Positions 8,464 through 17,035 are shown, numbered from the stretch's first letter. The stretch is DNA of 64,000 nt from Sphingomonadales bacterium UBA656 (GCA_002299895.1 DBOC01000011.1:42321-106320), one strand, 5' to 3'. Notes: generated by a model from the letters alone, not told the origin. Made by a program: numbers and translations.

Positions 8464-9999
8464 TCAATTTGTTGGCTTGTCCTGCTTTGCCCAATATTCA
8501 TCGCGCAGCAGGCGCTTGTATAGTTTTCCGGTATCATGACGCGGCAGCTCTTCGCGAAAATCAATGCGGCGCGGGATCTTGATGCCCGACAATTTCTCTC
8601 GCGCGAACGCGGTCAGCTCGTCACGCAAATCATCGCCCGCGTCTGCCATATCGAGCGGCTGCACAACGGCGATAACCTCTTCCCCCATTTCGTCATGTGG
8701 CCCGCCGATGACTGCAACATCGCGAACCCTAGGATGCGTGACCAGATGGTTTTCAATTTCCTGCGGATAGATGTTCACGCCGCCCGAAATGATCATGAAG
8801 CTTTTACGGTCGGTGAGATAGAGATAGCCCTCGGCATCCAGCCGACCAACATCCCCTAAGGTGGTCCAGCCGTGCTTATTGGTCGCACCTTTGGTTTTTT
8901 CGGGGTCATTATGGTAGCTGAAAGACGCGGTGCTTTCGAAGAACACCGTGCCTTCTTGCCCAACAGGCACATCGTCACCTTCTTCGTCGCATATATGCAT
9001 CGTTGCATTCAACGCACGACCAACTGAACCCTTATGCGTCAGCCATTCCTCGCTTGAGATAAATGTAATCCCCTGCCCCTCGGTCCCGGCATAATATTCA
9101 CGCAGGACTGGACCCCACCATTCAATCATCGCTTCCTTGATCGGTACAGGACACGGCGCGGCGGCGTGGACCGCTGTTTCCAGGCTGGACACGTCATATT
9201 TGGCGCGCACATCTTCAGGTAGCTTCAGCATACGCGCGAAATGCGTTGGCACCCATTGGCTGGCGGTAATCTTGTATTTTTCAATAGCTACCAACGCCGC
9301 TTCTGGATCAAATTTCTCCATCACCACGACTGTGCCGCCAAGGCGGTGGACAGCAGCACACCAACGTAAGGGCGCGGCATGGTACAGCGGCGCTGGCGAC
9401 AAATAGATGCTGTCACCCGAAAATTTGAATGCCATCATGGCGAGGCCAGCAAGCACATTGGGAGCGGCAATATCGGCGTCCTCGGGCAGCGGAAAGCGAA
9501 TGCCCTTTGGCTGCCCCGTTGTGCCAGAACTATACAACATGTCGGTGCCAGCGCGCTCATCGGCCACGGGCGTAATGGGCATATCTGCAACCGTATCGGC
9601 ATAATTATCCCATCCGGCATGGACGCCGCCGAGGATGAAACGCGTCACCGGACTTTCGATCTGGTCCAATACCGCGCCAAGATAAGGCGAAGCAAAAAGT
9701 GCCTTTGACCCACTATCCTTCAGTATATAATCGATTTCGGAGGCGGTGAGCCGGCAACTAATGGCAACGTAGATCAGCCCTGCGCGCTGCGCACCCCAGA
9801 CAATATCGAAAAATTCGGCACGATTTTCGAGACAAATGGCTACCGTATCGCCGTGCTGAAGCCCAAGCTTACGAAACAAATGGGCGCACTGGTTGGAACG
9901 TTCGTCAAGTTGCTTGTATGTGATAGTATCGCCCGAGCACGCCATGATGACGGCGGGTTTATCGGGATTGACGGCGGCGTGGACGGTTGGATGGCCCAT
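8464..9999 (-). CDS. AMP-dependent acyl-CoA synthetase/ligase
   Basis: A 511-residue ANL-superfamily ligase that adenylates an acid and transfers it to CoA. The order of motifs is intact: YSSGTTGQPKGIRFP (P-loop), YYAGTEGQGITFIS, the hinge GDVGRLDAEGYLYLTDRK, SGGVNIYPQEIE, and the C-terminal catalytic Lys in DTGKLYKRLL. Start set at MGHPTVH: it has AGGGGGA just upstream and sits 1 base after the stop of the preceding crotonase, so translation is probably coupled. The frame extends 54 codons further upstream but only by overlapping the crotonase gene. Confidence 0.93.
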   Translation of the reverse strand: MGHPTVHAAVNPDKPAVIMACSGDTITYKQLDERSNQCAHLFRKLGLQHGDTVAICLENRAEFFDIVWGAQRAGLIYVAISCRLTASEIDYILKDSGSKALFASPYLGAVLDQIESPVTRFILGGVHAGWDNYADTVADMPITPVADERAGTDMLYSSGTTGQPKGIRFPLPEDADIAAPNVLAGLAMMAFKFSGDSIYLSPAPLYHAAPLRWCAAVHRLGGTVVVMEKFDPEAALVAIEKYKITASQWVPTHFARMLKLPEDVRAKYDVSSLETAVHAAAPCPVPIKEAMIEWWGPVLREYYAGTEGQGITFISSEEWLTHKGSVGRALNATMHICDEEGDDVPVGQEGTVFFESTASFSYHNDPEKTKGATNKHGWTTLGDVGRLDAEGYLYLTDRKSFMIISGGVNIYPQEIENHLVTHPRVRDVAVIGGPHDEMGEEVIAVVQPLDMADAGDDLRDELTAFAREKLSGIKIPRRIDFREELPRHDTGKLYKRLLRDEYWAKQDKPTN

Positions 10000-10000
10000 G

Positions 10001-10759
10001 TTATTCCCCCTGCCAGTTTGGTTTACGCTTTTCGGCAAAGGCCAAAGCGCCTTCGCGTGAGTCTTTCGACGAAAAAACAGGCGCGCAAATCTCGCTCTGT
10101 TTCTTCCACATCTCGGCTGAGTTCCAATCAGGTCGCTCATTGATAACACGCTTCGTCGCAATCAGCGCCAGCGGTCCATTTGCAGCTACCTTAGCCGCAA
10201 GCTCAAGGGCAGCATCAATAGCAGCGCCGTCCGTCACGCGGTTCACAAAACCCATTTCATACGCGCGTTGGGCCGAGATGAAATCTCCTGTCAACGCAAG
10301 TTCCATAGCCATGCGCTTGCCGATAATTGAGGGCAGCGTCAGCAAGCCTCCAGCGGCCGCGACAAGGCTCCGCTTCACCTCAGGGATGCCAAATTGTGCC
10401 TTGTCATTCGCCACCAGCAAGTCGCAAGCAACCGCAATTTCCATGCCGCCGGCAAGCGCATAGCCTTCAACTGCACCAATGAGCGGCTTGGCGGGCGGAG
10501 ATTCAATAAAGCCTGCAAAACCCTTGCCCTTGATGCTGGGCAGCTCTCCTCGCAGAAACGCCTTAAGATCCATGCCAGAGCAGAAAGTTCCGCCTGCACC
10601 CGTGATGATCCCGGCGTTTAGGCTTTTGTCGCTATCCAGCTGCTCCATGGCCGCAGCAATGCCTTGCGCAACCGCCTGGTTAACAGCGTTCTTCGCGTCT
10701 GGCCGGTTGATCGTAATGATCAGGACGCCGTCCTGAGCTTGGGTTAGGACTTCCGACAT
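10001..10759 (-). CDS. Crotonase/enoyl-CoA hydratase family protein
   Basis: A 252-residue crotonase-fold protein, second of two in the cluster. Oxyanion-hole segments GTFCSGMDLKAF and AVEGYALAGGMEIA are visible, followed by FGIPEVKRSLVAAAGGLLTL, which has one Glu in the first catalytic position but none in the second. It could therefore be an isomerase or hydrolase rather than a standard hydratase. The C-terminus carries SREGALAFAEKRKPNW, usual for the family. AGGAGAG precedes the start. It is translationally coupled to the acyl-CoA ligase downstream. Confidence 0.9.
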   Translation of the reverse strand: MSEVLTQAQDGVLIITINRPDAKNAVNQAVAQGIAAAMEQLDSDKSLNAGIITGAGGTFCSGMDLKAFLRGELPSIKGKGFAGFIESPPAKPLIGAVEGYALAGGMEIAVACDLLVANDKAQFGIPEVKRSLVAAAGGLLTLPSIIGKRMAMELALTGDFISAQRAYEMGFVNRVTDGAAIDAALELAAKVAANGPLALIATKRVINERPDWNSAEMWKKQSEICAPVFSSKDSREGALAFAEKRKPNWQGE

Positions 10760-10881
10760 TCACACTCTCCTAAACAATAACCTTTGCCCTGAACTCAGTC
10801 GAAAGACGCTTGTCAGGCAATGACTGTGCCCGGTGGAGACGCGCCCGTCTAACGGCTCGGAACTAAGACATCCTTAATTGC

Positions 10882-12093
10882 TCACCGCCCCTTGGGCAGG
10901 CCGAGCACATGTTCGCCGATGATGTTTTTCTGAATTTGGCTGGTGCCGCCGCCAATCGTGGCGGAGAAGCTGTTCAAATAGGACCGGTGCCAATAGCCGT
11001 CATCGACCGCATTTTCGTCACCAACATAATAGCCAGCGCGCGTGCCTTGGAACTGCAAAGAGAATTCGGTCAATTCGCGCACCAACTCGGTCCGCGCCAG
11101 CTTGTTCATCAACGCGAGCCCCATCGGGCGATCACTGGTGAGCGGGGCCATGCGGCGACGCTGATTATTGAGGTTCAAGGCCTGAATTTCGATCATATAG
11201 TCGACAAGCCTGTCACGCATGACGGGATCATCCAGCACTGGCTTGCCACCGCGCTTGGCCGAACGCGCCATATCGATCACACCCATCACGTCCATTTCCT
11301 TGACGAAATAGCCGCCGACCGGATTAACCTTCGCACCGCGTTCATATTCGAGCGTCTTCATCGCGACCATCCAGCCTTGACCTTCTTCGCCGACAAGGCC
11401 TGATGCAGGGATGCGGGCATCCGTGAAAAAGCATTGGGTGAAACCATATTCGCCCGTGAGTTTCTTCAATCGCCGGGTTTCAACGCCAGGGATCTTCATC
11501 GGCGCGAGGAAGAACGAAAGTCCCGCATATTTGCTTGGCCCATCATTCGATGTGCGCGCGAGCAAGATCATATAATCTGCCCGATCGCCCAAGGAAGTCC
11601 AGATTTTGGAGCCATTGATGACATATTCGTCACCATCACGAACTGCCTTAGTCTGTGCGCTGCCAAGGTCCGAACCATGCTCTGGTTCCGAAAAGCCCTG
11701 ACACCAAATTTCTTCAGCAGACAGCATAGGTTTGATGAAGCGGCGCTTGTCCTCCTCACGACCAATGTCCAGCAACAACGGCCCGGTCCAGCCATTGGCA
11801 ATCGCATTGAGCATGATCGGGGCATCATGGCTTTTCATGATCCGCGTGGCGATACGCTGATATTCAGGATGCATTCCATAGCCGCCATATTCGGTGGGCC
11901 ACGACATCCCGAAATAGCCCGCCTCATAAACCTTACGCTGCCAATTGCGGAGGAAATCAAACTGCTGATCCGTCGACACTTCCATAAAGGTCAAGGGCAG
12001 CATGAAACCGGGGTCCCGCACCGTGTTTTCGGCGAACCACGCGTCGCATTGCTTTTCAAAGGCGGCGAGTTCCTGCGGGCTTGGTGTGCTCAT
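10882..12093 (-). CDS. Acyl-CoA dehydrogenase
   Basis: A 403-residue FAD-dependent acyl-CoA dehydrogenase introducing the alpha,beta double bond. Typical blocks are WCQGFSEPEHGSDLGSAQTK, INGSKIWTSLGDRADYMILL, the middle-domain end at VPGVETRRLKKLTGEYGFTQ, and the C-terminal IGGGTSQIQKNIIGEHVLGLP, which closes the flavin site. Electrons would pass to the ETF encoded at 46482-48154. AGAGGAA lies 8 bases before the start, and the 18-bp palindrome 21 bp upstream. It heads the minus-strand run of the cluster. Confidence 0.94.
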   Translation of the reverse strand: MSTPSPQELAAFEKQCDAWFAENTVRDPGFMLPLTFMEVSTDQQFDFLRNWQRKVYEAGYFGMSWPTEYGGYGMHPEYQRIATRIMKSHDAPIMLNAIANGWTGPLLLDIGREEDKRRFIKPMLSAEEIWCQGFSEPEHGSDLGSAQTKAVRDGDEYVINGSKIWTSLGDRADYMILLARTSNDGPSKYAGLSFFLAPMKIPGVETRRLKKLTGEYGFTQCFFTDARIPASGLVGEEGQGWMVAMKTLEYERGAKVNPVGGYFVKEMDVMGVIDMARSAKRGGKPVLDDPVMRDRLVDYMIEIQALNLNNQRRRMAPLTSDRPMGLALMNKLARTELVRELTEFSLQFQGTRAGYYVGDENAVDDGYWHRSYLNSFSATIGGGTSQIQKNIIGEHVLGLPKGR

Positions 12094-12114
12094 GGGCTGA
12101 TTCCTCTCTCTGCA

Positions 12115-12132
12115 TTTAATTGGGCGATTAAA
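12115..12132. promoter_or_regulatory. Candidate operator, copy 3 of an 18-bp palindrome
   Basis: TTTAATTGGGCGATTAAA has perfect 6-bp arms and differs from the thiolase copy only in three spacer bases. It lies 21 bp before the acyl-CoA dehydrogenase start. Spacing and sequence match the other two copies, which argues against chance. Confidence 0.65.
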
Positions 12133-12174
12133 TAGCGGATTGCAACACTGAAATCCTCACCGGATTGCCAAGGA

Positions 12175-13308
12175 TTAGCCCTTCTTGAAGGGGGCCATAT
12201 CGCCTAAAAATTCAATCTCGCGTTCCATAGCATGGGTTTCGCGCTCCAGAAAATCGGCAACTGCCATGCGGAACCCTTCATTGGCGATATAATGCGCGGA
12301 ATAGGTCGGCACCGCTTCATAACCGCGCGCCAATTTATGTTCGCCTTGCGCCCCTGCTTCCACGCGGGCGAGGCCATGAGCAATGGCATAATCAATCGCC
12401 TGATAATAACAGAGTTCAAAATGCAGGAAGGGGACTTCGCTGATGCAGCCCCAATAGCGGCCATATAGGCAATCGGGCCCGACAAAATTGAGCGCGCCGG
12501 CAATCGGCCGATCACCGGCAAACGCCAGAAAAAGGACGATGCTGTCACGCATAGTGTCGCCGATGATGTCGAAAAACGCCCGAGTCAAATAGGGCGTACC
12601 CCATTTGCGCGCACCAGTGTCCTGATAGAATATCCAGAATGCATCCCAATGTTCGGATGTGATGTCGGCGCCAGATATTTGCTCAATGCGAGCTGCAGAT
12701 TGCGCGCCTGTGCGTTCCTTGCGGATGGCCTTGCGCTTGCGGGACGATAAGGCACCCAGAAACTCTTCAAAATCGGCATAGTCCCGGTTCTGCCAATGAA
12801 ATTGCGCGCCGACCCGCGTCAACCATCCTGCCGCGCGAAATTGCGCGAGCTCAGTTTCGGCCACAAAAGTGGCATGCGCCGAAGATAGGCCATTCTGCTC
12901 CACCACCGCTTCCGCCGCCCGCAAGATAGGTAGCGCCATCGCCGGGTCACGCACTAACAATCGCGGCCCTGGCACTGGCGAGAACGGCGCAGCAATTTGC
13001 AACTTGGGGTAATATTGTCCACCAGCCCGATGAAATGCATCCGCCCAATGATGGTCGAACACATATTCACCCTGGCTGTGGCTTTTAAGATAGGCGGGCA
13101 GCGCCGCCGCCGGAACGCCGTCCGCATCGCGAATCAGTAGCGGCGCGGGCGACCATCCCGTGCCGGGACCGACGCTTCCGGAGTGCTCAAGCGCCGACAG
13201 AAACGCATGACTGACAAACGGATTGCCGCGTTGGTTCAGCGCATCCCACTGTTCGGCGGGAATCTCGCTGACTTTGCTTAAAAGTTCGGCGGTGACGCCG
13301 TCGGTCAT
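12175..13308 (-). CDS. DUF482 family (COG3146) GNAT-like protein
   Basis: A 377-residue member of the DUF482/COG3146 family, which has an acyltransferase-like (GNAT/FemAB-type) fold and no settled function. Visible are FVSHAFLSALEHSGSV, the conserved YVFDHHWADAFHRAG, LSSRKRKAIRKERTGA, and the C-terminal VEAGAQGEHKLARGYEAVPT, all typical of the family. It starts inside the stop of the RidA gene (TAATG overlap). It is the last gene of a four-gene operon with DUF3572, HAD-like and RidA proteins. Confidence 0.85.
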   Translation of the reverse strand: MTDGVTAELLSKVSEIPAEQWDALNQRGNPFVSHAFLSALEHSGSVGPGTGWSPAPLLIRDADGVPAAALPAYLKSHSQGEYVFDHHWADAFHRAGGQYYPKLQIAAPFSPVPGPRLLVRDPAMALPILRAAEAVVEQNGLSSAHATFVAETELAQFRAAGWLTRVGAQFHWQNRDYADFEEFLGALSSRKRKAIRKERTGAQSAARIEQISGADITSEHWDAFWIFYQDTGARKWGTPYLTRAFFDIIGDTMRDSIVLFLAFAGDRPIAGALNFVGPDCLYGRYWGCISEVPFLHFELCYYQAIDYAIAHGLARVEAGAQGEHKLARGYEAVPTYSAHYIANEGFRMAVADFLERETHAMEREIEFLGDMAPFKKG

Positions 13309-13769
13309 TAAACCGAGCGAACCTTCACAACGCAGTCGATTTCAACCGTCGCATCGCGTGGCAAGACAGGAACAGAGACGGCGGCACGTGCATGCTTGCC
13401 TGCGACGCCGAATACTGCTTCCATCAAGTCCGATGCACCATTGGCCGCTTCGGGTTGGTCGGTAAAGTCTGGGGTCGACGCGACAAATACACCAAGCTTG
13501 ACGATTCGCTCAACGCGTTCAAGGTCACCGCCAAGCGCTGCCTTCATCTGCGCAATCAGCATGACTGCACAGGCCTTGGCAGCCGCCTTGCCGTCTTCAA
13601 GGCTGCGCGTATCTCCCACTTTACCAGTGACAACCTTGCCATCGACAAAGGGCAATTGTCCCGAAATGAACAGCATGCCGTTCGCTTCGACAGCGGGCAC
13701 ATAGGATGCGACTGGCGCTGCAGGTGCAGGGAGAGTAATGCCGAGTTCGTCCAATTTTTCTTCAATCAT
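13308..13769 (-). CDS. RidA family protein (YjgF-like)
   Basis: A 153-residue RidA/YjgF protein. Family members hydrolyse reactive enamines and imines from PLP enzymes. The conserved C-terminal arginine of the active pocket is visible in KHARAAVSVPVLPRD, followed by ATVEIDCVVKV; GMLFISGQLPF is the usual N-terminal block. At 153 residues it belongs to the longer subgroup. It overlaps the HAD gene (ATGA) and the DUF482 gene (TAATG), so the products are probably made together. Confidence 0.9.
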   Translation of the reverse strand: MIEEKLDELGITLPAPAAPVASYVPAVEANGMLFISGQLPFVDGKVVTGKVGDTRSLEDGKAAAKACAVMLIAQMKAALGGDLERVERIVKLGVFVASTPDFTDQPEAANGASDLMEAVFGVAGKHARAAVSVPVLPRDATVEIDCVVKVRSV

Positions 13770-14425
13770 GATGCTACCTTTTCCAATGTGGGCGCTGGCG
13801 CATTCGCAACGAGCCGGTCCCTAATCCAAACTTCTGCGTCTGCCCAGCGATCCAGCCGCGCGTGCGCTGACTTCGAAGGCTTCACGCGATCCCACAGCAA
13901 AGGCTCACCGACAAAATGCAATCGCCACACATCGGGGTACTGTTCGCCAACGGACTCATGCTGGTGCCCCAGATCGTCGACGAATACCGCAACGCTTGGC
14001 CGATATTCTTCGAGAATCCGCCCAAGTGCCTCGCCCTTGCCGCCTTGGTTGCAATAGACTGGTGCGTCGATACCTACGGCCTTCAACTGCTCGGTCCGCG
14101 GTCCTGCACGGTGATCGAGCAAATTGGTGAGGATAACGACATCGGCATGCTCACGTAAGCGGTTGATGCTTTCGACCGCGCCATCAATTGCCTGTTGCCG
14201 GTGCATTTCGGTATCGAAAAATCCGTTGAGCAAATCCCAAACCTGCCCGCGCTCCACAATATTGCCATCATGCTTGTGGCGCAGTGCCTCACCCCAGTCA
14301 CCATGGACGAGGTCGAAATGGATATGGTGTGCGTCATCCAGCCAGTCCCGAAAAGGGACGATCATGTGCAACAATACTTCATCGCAATCCGAAATCAGCA
14401 ATGGCCGGGGACCAGTAACGCTCAT
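13766..14425 (-). CDS. HAD-like family protein
   Basis: A 219-residue HAD-superfamily-like protein. The N-terminal motif I region is PLLISDCDEVLLHMIVPF, where DCDEVL replaces the usual DxDxT/V; VVILTNLLDHRAG fits motif II and VAVFVDDLGHQHESV fits motif IV. A phosphatase role is plausible but the substrate is unknown. Start at MSVTGP gives an ATGA overlap with the upstream DUF3572 gene; its own stop overlaps the RidA start the same way. Longer starts would cut deep into DUF3572. Confidence 0.82.
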   Translation of the reverse strand: MSVTGPRPLLISDCDEVLLHMIVPFRDWLDDAHHIHFDLVHGDWGEALRHKHDGNIVERGQVWDLLNGFFDTEMHRQQAIDGAVESINRLREHADVVILTNLLDHRAGPRTEQLKAVGIDAPVYCNQGGKGEALGRILEEYRPSVAVFVDDLGHQHESVGEQYPDVWRLHFVGEPLLWDRVKPSKSAHARLDRWADAEVWIRDRLVANAPAPTLEKVAS

Positions 14426-14691
14426 GCTTCCAACTCCTGCCGTGCATGTACCAATAAGGCGGGTGATACGCCGATGATCGCCGCGCACGCGATAAGATCG
14501 GGCTCATATGCCTCCAAAAACGACAAAATCGCCGCCTGTGTGCTGCGCTCCATGACGCTGGCGCGCAAGCCCTCGGGTGTAAGGCCAGTGAGCGACAATA
14601 ATCGTTCGGCCCGCGATTCTTCCATCAACGCCCAAGCCAATGCCTGGAATGCCAAAGCCGATGCGTCTAACGTGTCGTTTGTGTCATGCAT
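14422..14691 (-). CDS. DUF3572 family protein
   Basis: An 89-residue helical protein of the DUF3572 family, known from alphaproteobacteria without assigned function. Recognised from ALAFQALAWALMEESRAERL, LTGLTPEGLRASVMER and the C-terminal AAIIGVSPALLVHARQELE. It opens the four-gene operon that continues into the HAD-like, RidA and DUF482 genes. Confidence 0.8.
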   Translation of the reverse strand: MHDTNDTLDASALAFQALAWALMEESRAERLLSLTGLTPEGLRASVMERSTQAAILSFLEAYEPDLIACAAIIGVSPALLVHARQELEA

Positions 14692-14743
14692 GGCCTTCGC
14701 TTAAGCCAAGGCATAGCCGAACGCAAAGCGGGAAAAGGTCCGT

Positions 14744-14863
14744 ATGGATAAAAAGGCGATGATGTTTTGGGAAGTGATGTGGGACTGGATGGAGGACGAC
14801 AGACACGCCCGCACTCATGTTGCCAGAATCAAAAAGGGCGCCCGAAGCGCCCTGATCGATTAG
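14744..14863 (+). CDS. Possible small protein, 39 residues
   Basis: ATG to TAG gives MDKKAMMFWEVMWDWMEDD and then a basic tail ending ARSALID, with AAAAGG about 6 bases before the start. It is Trp/Met-rich and acidic, then basic, and no family is recognised. The 3' end overlaps the rpmG terminator on the other strand, which weakens the case. It could be chance. Confidence 0.22.
   Translation: MDKKAMMFWEVMWDWMEDDRHARTHVARIKKGARSALID
14831..14852 (-). terminator. Intrinsic terminator of rpmG
   Basis: On the minus strand GGGCGC-TTCGG-GCGCCC is followed by TTTTT, a stable tetraloop-like hairpin with a T-run, 32 bp after the rpmG stop. Confidence 0.85.
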
Positions 14864-14884
14864 CCTTTCAAGCAATGCTTGTGC

Positions 14885-15052
14885 TTACTTGATTTTAGCT
14901 TCCTTGAACTCGACATGCTTGCGCACGACGGGGTCATATTTGCGGAACGTCATCTTTTCCGTGATGTTGCGCGGATTTTTCTTGGTCACGTAGAAGAAGC
15001 CCGTGTCAGCGGTGCTGAGCAGCTTGATCTTGATAGTGGCTGGCTTCGCCAT
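14885..15052 (-). CDS. rpmG: 50S ribosomal protein L33
   Basis: A 55-residue L33 reading MAKPATIKIKLLSTADTGFF and ending EFKEAKIK, with VTKKNPRNITEKMTFRKYDP in the middle. There are no Cys pairs, so this is the zinc-free form. It is a single-gene unit with its own terminator at 14831-14852. Confidence 0.95.
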   Translation of the reverse strand: MAKPATIKIKLLSTADTGFFYVTKKNPRNITEKMTFRKYDPVVRKHVEFKEAKIK

Positions 15053-15362
15053 GGCCCATTCCTTTTGTTCAAATAATTTCGTAAAAAACTGCGCAGAAAA
15101 GAGCCGCGCTGTTCACAGACGGGGGCCAATGCGGATTCGCGGGGCTAAAGTCAAGTCCATATGCTGGTATCCACATCGGAGAGCTGTCACATTTGCACCG
15201 AAACGCCATGCTGAAGGCGATTTAACATCTTACTTTTCAGCATGTCGGACAGTAATGACCCCCACCAAGTTCCGCATGACACGCAGACTGCACGCGTTCA
15301 CGCAGCGATTCGCTCTAACTGTCCAAAATAGGGAGCAGTTCACAGCTGCGGATGTTAGTAGC

Positions 15363-15402
15363 AAAAAGGCGAGCAAAGCATATTGCTTCACCCGCCCTTT
15401 TT
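15363..15402 (-). terminator. Terminator-like hairpin after the cold-shock gene
   Basis: Read on the minus strand, GGGCGGGTGAAGCA pairs imperfectly with TGCTTTGCTCGCC across ATA and is followed by TTTTT, 18 bp after the cold-shock gene stop. The rest of 15053-15362 holds no gene that I can support. Confidence 0.65.
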
Positions 15403-15419
15403 GAAATTCAGAACAGCTT

Positions 15420-16202
15420 TTATTCGGAGAGCGCGCTCAAATTTGTTGCCGAATATTTGCCACGACGGTCGATTTCGATGTCGAAGGACAAACGGTCACC
15501 TTGAGTTACTTGACCCATGCCCGAACGCTCAAGCGCCGAAATGTGCACAAACACATCTTCACCGCCATCGTCACGCTGCACAAAACCAAAACCCTTCATG
15601 TCATTGAAGAACTTCACGGTACCATTAGCCCGTTCGCCAGTCGATTCGCGCTGTGGACCGCGTGCCGCCGAGTCGCGATCACCGCCACGGAAGCCGCCGC
15701 GATCATCACCGCGCGGTGCACGGTCAAACGCTGGGCGATCAGGGCGCGGAGCGCGTTCGCTAACAGGCATCGGCTCGCCGTCGATCACTAAATCGGTTGC
15801 CGACACTTTACCACCGCGTTCCACCAGCTGGAATTCAAGTGGTTGACCCTCGGCAAGGCCGGCAAGGCCAGCTTGCTCAACAGCGCTGATATGCACGAAG
15901 ACGTCGTCGGGACGATCATCTACCTGAATAAAGCCAAAACCTTTTTGACCATTGAAAAACTTGACGATTCCTTTGCCGGAACCGATGACTTGCGCGGGCA
16001 TTGGTGGGCCACCAGGACCACGGCGCGGGGCACCAAAGCCTCCTCCACCGCCACCGCCGCCGAATCCGCCGCCGCCGCCCGAACGGCCACCACCAAAGTC
16101 ACTTTGATAGGGGGATGGTGCGCGATAACCATCGTAGCTTTCATCACCGAAACCGTCTCTTTTGTCCCGGCCCTTGCCAGCACGCTTGCGATCAAAACCC
16201 AT
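15420..16202 (-). CDS. Tandem cold-shock-domain protein
   Basis: A 260-residue protein with two cold-shock domains, a single-stranded nucleic-acid-binding fold. The first domain is at about residues 76-142 (GIVKFFNGQKGFGFIQVDD, DVFVHISAVE) and the second at about 194-256 (GTVKFFNDMKGFGFVQRDD, DVFVHISALE); both have the RNP1-like KGFGF and RNP2-like VFVHIS motifs. The N-terminus and the linker are Gly/Arg/Asp-rich and disordered, with long glycine runs. It probably acts as an RNA chaperone. Confidence 0.92.
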   Translation of the reverse strand: MGFDRKRAGKGRDKRDGFGDESYDGYRAPSPYQSDFGGGRSGGGGGFGGGGGGGGFGAPRRGPGGPPMPAQVIGSGKGIVKFFNGQKGFGFIQVDDRPDDVFVHISAVEQAGLAGLAEGQPLEFQLVERGGKVSATDLVIDGEPMPVSERAPRPDRPAFDRAPRGDDRGGFRGGDRDSAARGPQRESTGERANGTVKFFNDMKGFGFVQRDDGGEDVFVHISALERSGMGQVTQGDRLSFDIEIDRRGKYSATNLSALSE

Positions 16203-16417
16203 AACTTCTTGCTTGCCTTCTCATCGCCCTAAACCACTATGTTATGCAGTCGAGGGCGACTGTACTGCACGTCACAAGCGCAACCGTTGGTGATTACGCG
16301 ACACTCCTCTATATCGTAATAAAATGTGACGCGATAGCAAATATTGTTGACGAATTTCGCTGTGCCATAACTGTACTTTCATTTGCCTTGGACGGCACTG
16401 TCGGGCAAGGGACAAGC

Positions 16418-17035
16418 ATGAGCGTTTATTTGCATGAAGAAGATCTGCCCGCGGGCGTACTGGCCGAGGGTCCTGTCGCCGTTGACACGGAAACCATGGG
16501 GCTGATTACCCCACGCGACCGGCTCTGCCTGTTGCAGATTTCCGACGGCCGCGGGGACGAGCATCTGATCCGCTTTAGCCGGGACAGCGATTATAAGGCA
16601 CCTAATCTGCGCGCCGTTCTTGCCGATCCTGCACGCCTCAAACTGTTTCATTATGCCCGATTCGATCTGGCCGCGATCTCGCATTATTTGAATGTCGTCG
16701 CGACGCCCTTATTCTGTACGAAAATTGCCTCACGCCTAACGCGTACATATACGGATCGCCATGGCTTGAAAGAATTGGTTAAGGAAATACTGTCGACCGA
16801 CATTTCCAAACAGCAGCAATCCAGTGATTGGGGCGGTCCCGTGCTATCCGAAGCACAAAAGGATTATGCCGCAAGCGACGTTCGCTATCTTCACCGCCTG
16901 CACGCCGAATTTGTTATCCGCCTAGAACGCGAAGGTCGCACTGCCTTGGCGCAAGCATGTTTTGATTTTCTGCCACACCGTGCAGACCTTGATCTTGCGG
17001 GTTGGCCAGAAATCGACATATTCGGGCACAGCTAA
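16418..17035 (+). CDS. Ribonuclease D family 3'-5' exonuclease
   Basis: A 205-residue DEDDy-type exonuclease with only the catalytic domain and no HRDC domains, shorter than E. coli RNase D. Acidic residues are in AVDTETMGL (Exo I), FHYARFDLAAI (Exo II) and YAASDVRYLHRLH (Exo III with its Tyr). Start at MSVYLHE has AAGGGA 6 bases upstream; the frame is open 58 codons earlier but that stretch is AT-rich and unlike a protein. It stands 25 bp ahead of lptC. Confidence 0.88.
   Translation: MSVYLHEEDLPAGVLAEGPVAVDTETMGLITPRDRLCLLQISDGRGDEHLIRFSRDSDYKAPNLRAVLADPARLKLFHYARFDLAAISHYLNVVATPLFCTKIASRLTRTYTDRHGLKELVKEILSTDISKQQQSSDWGGPVLSEAQKDYAASDVRYLHRLHAEFVIRLEREGRTALAQACFDFLPHRADLDLAGWPEIDIFGHS

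Noticed and set aside
14684..14875. Minus-strand open frame between rpmG and the DUF3572 gene
   Set aside because: It starts within the rpmG terminator hairpin and has no ribosome site.
16244..16417. N-terminal extension of RNase D
   Set aside because: The good ribosome site is at 16418 and the exonuclease domain begins there.
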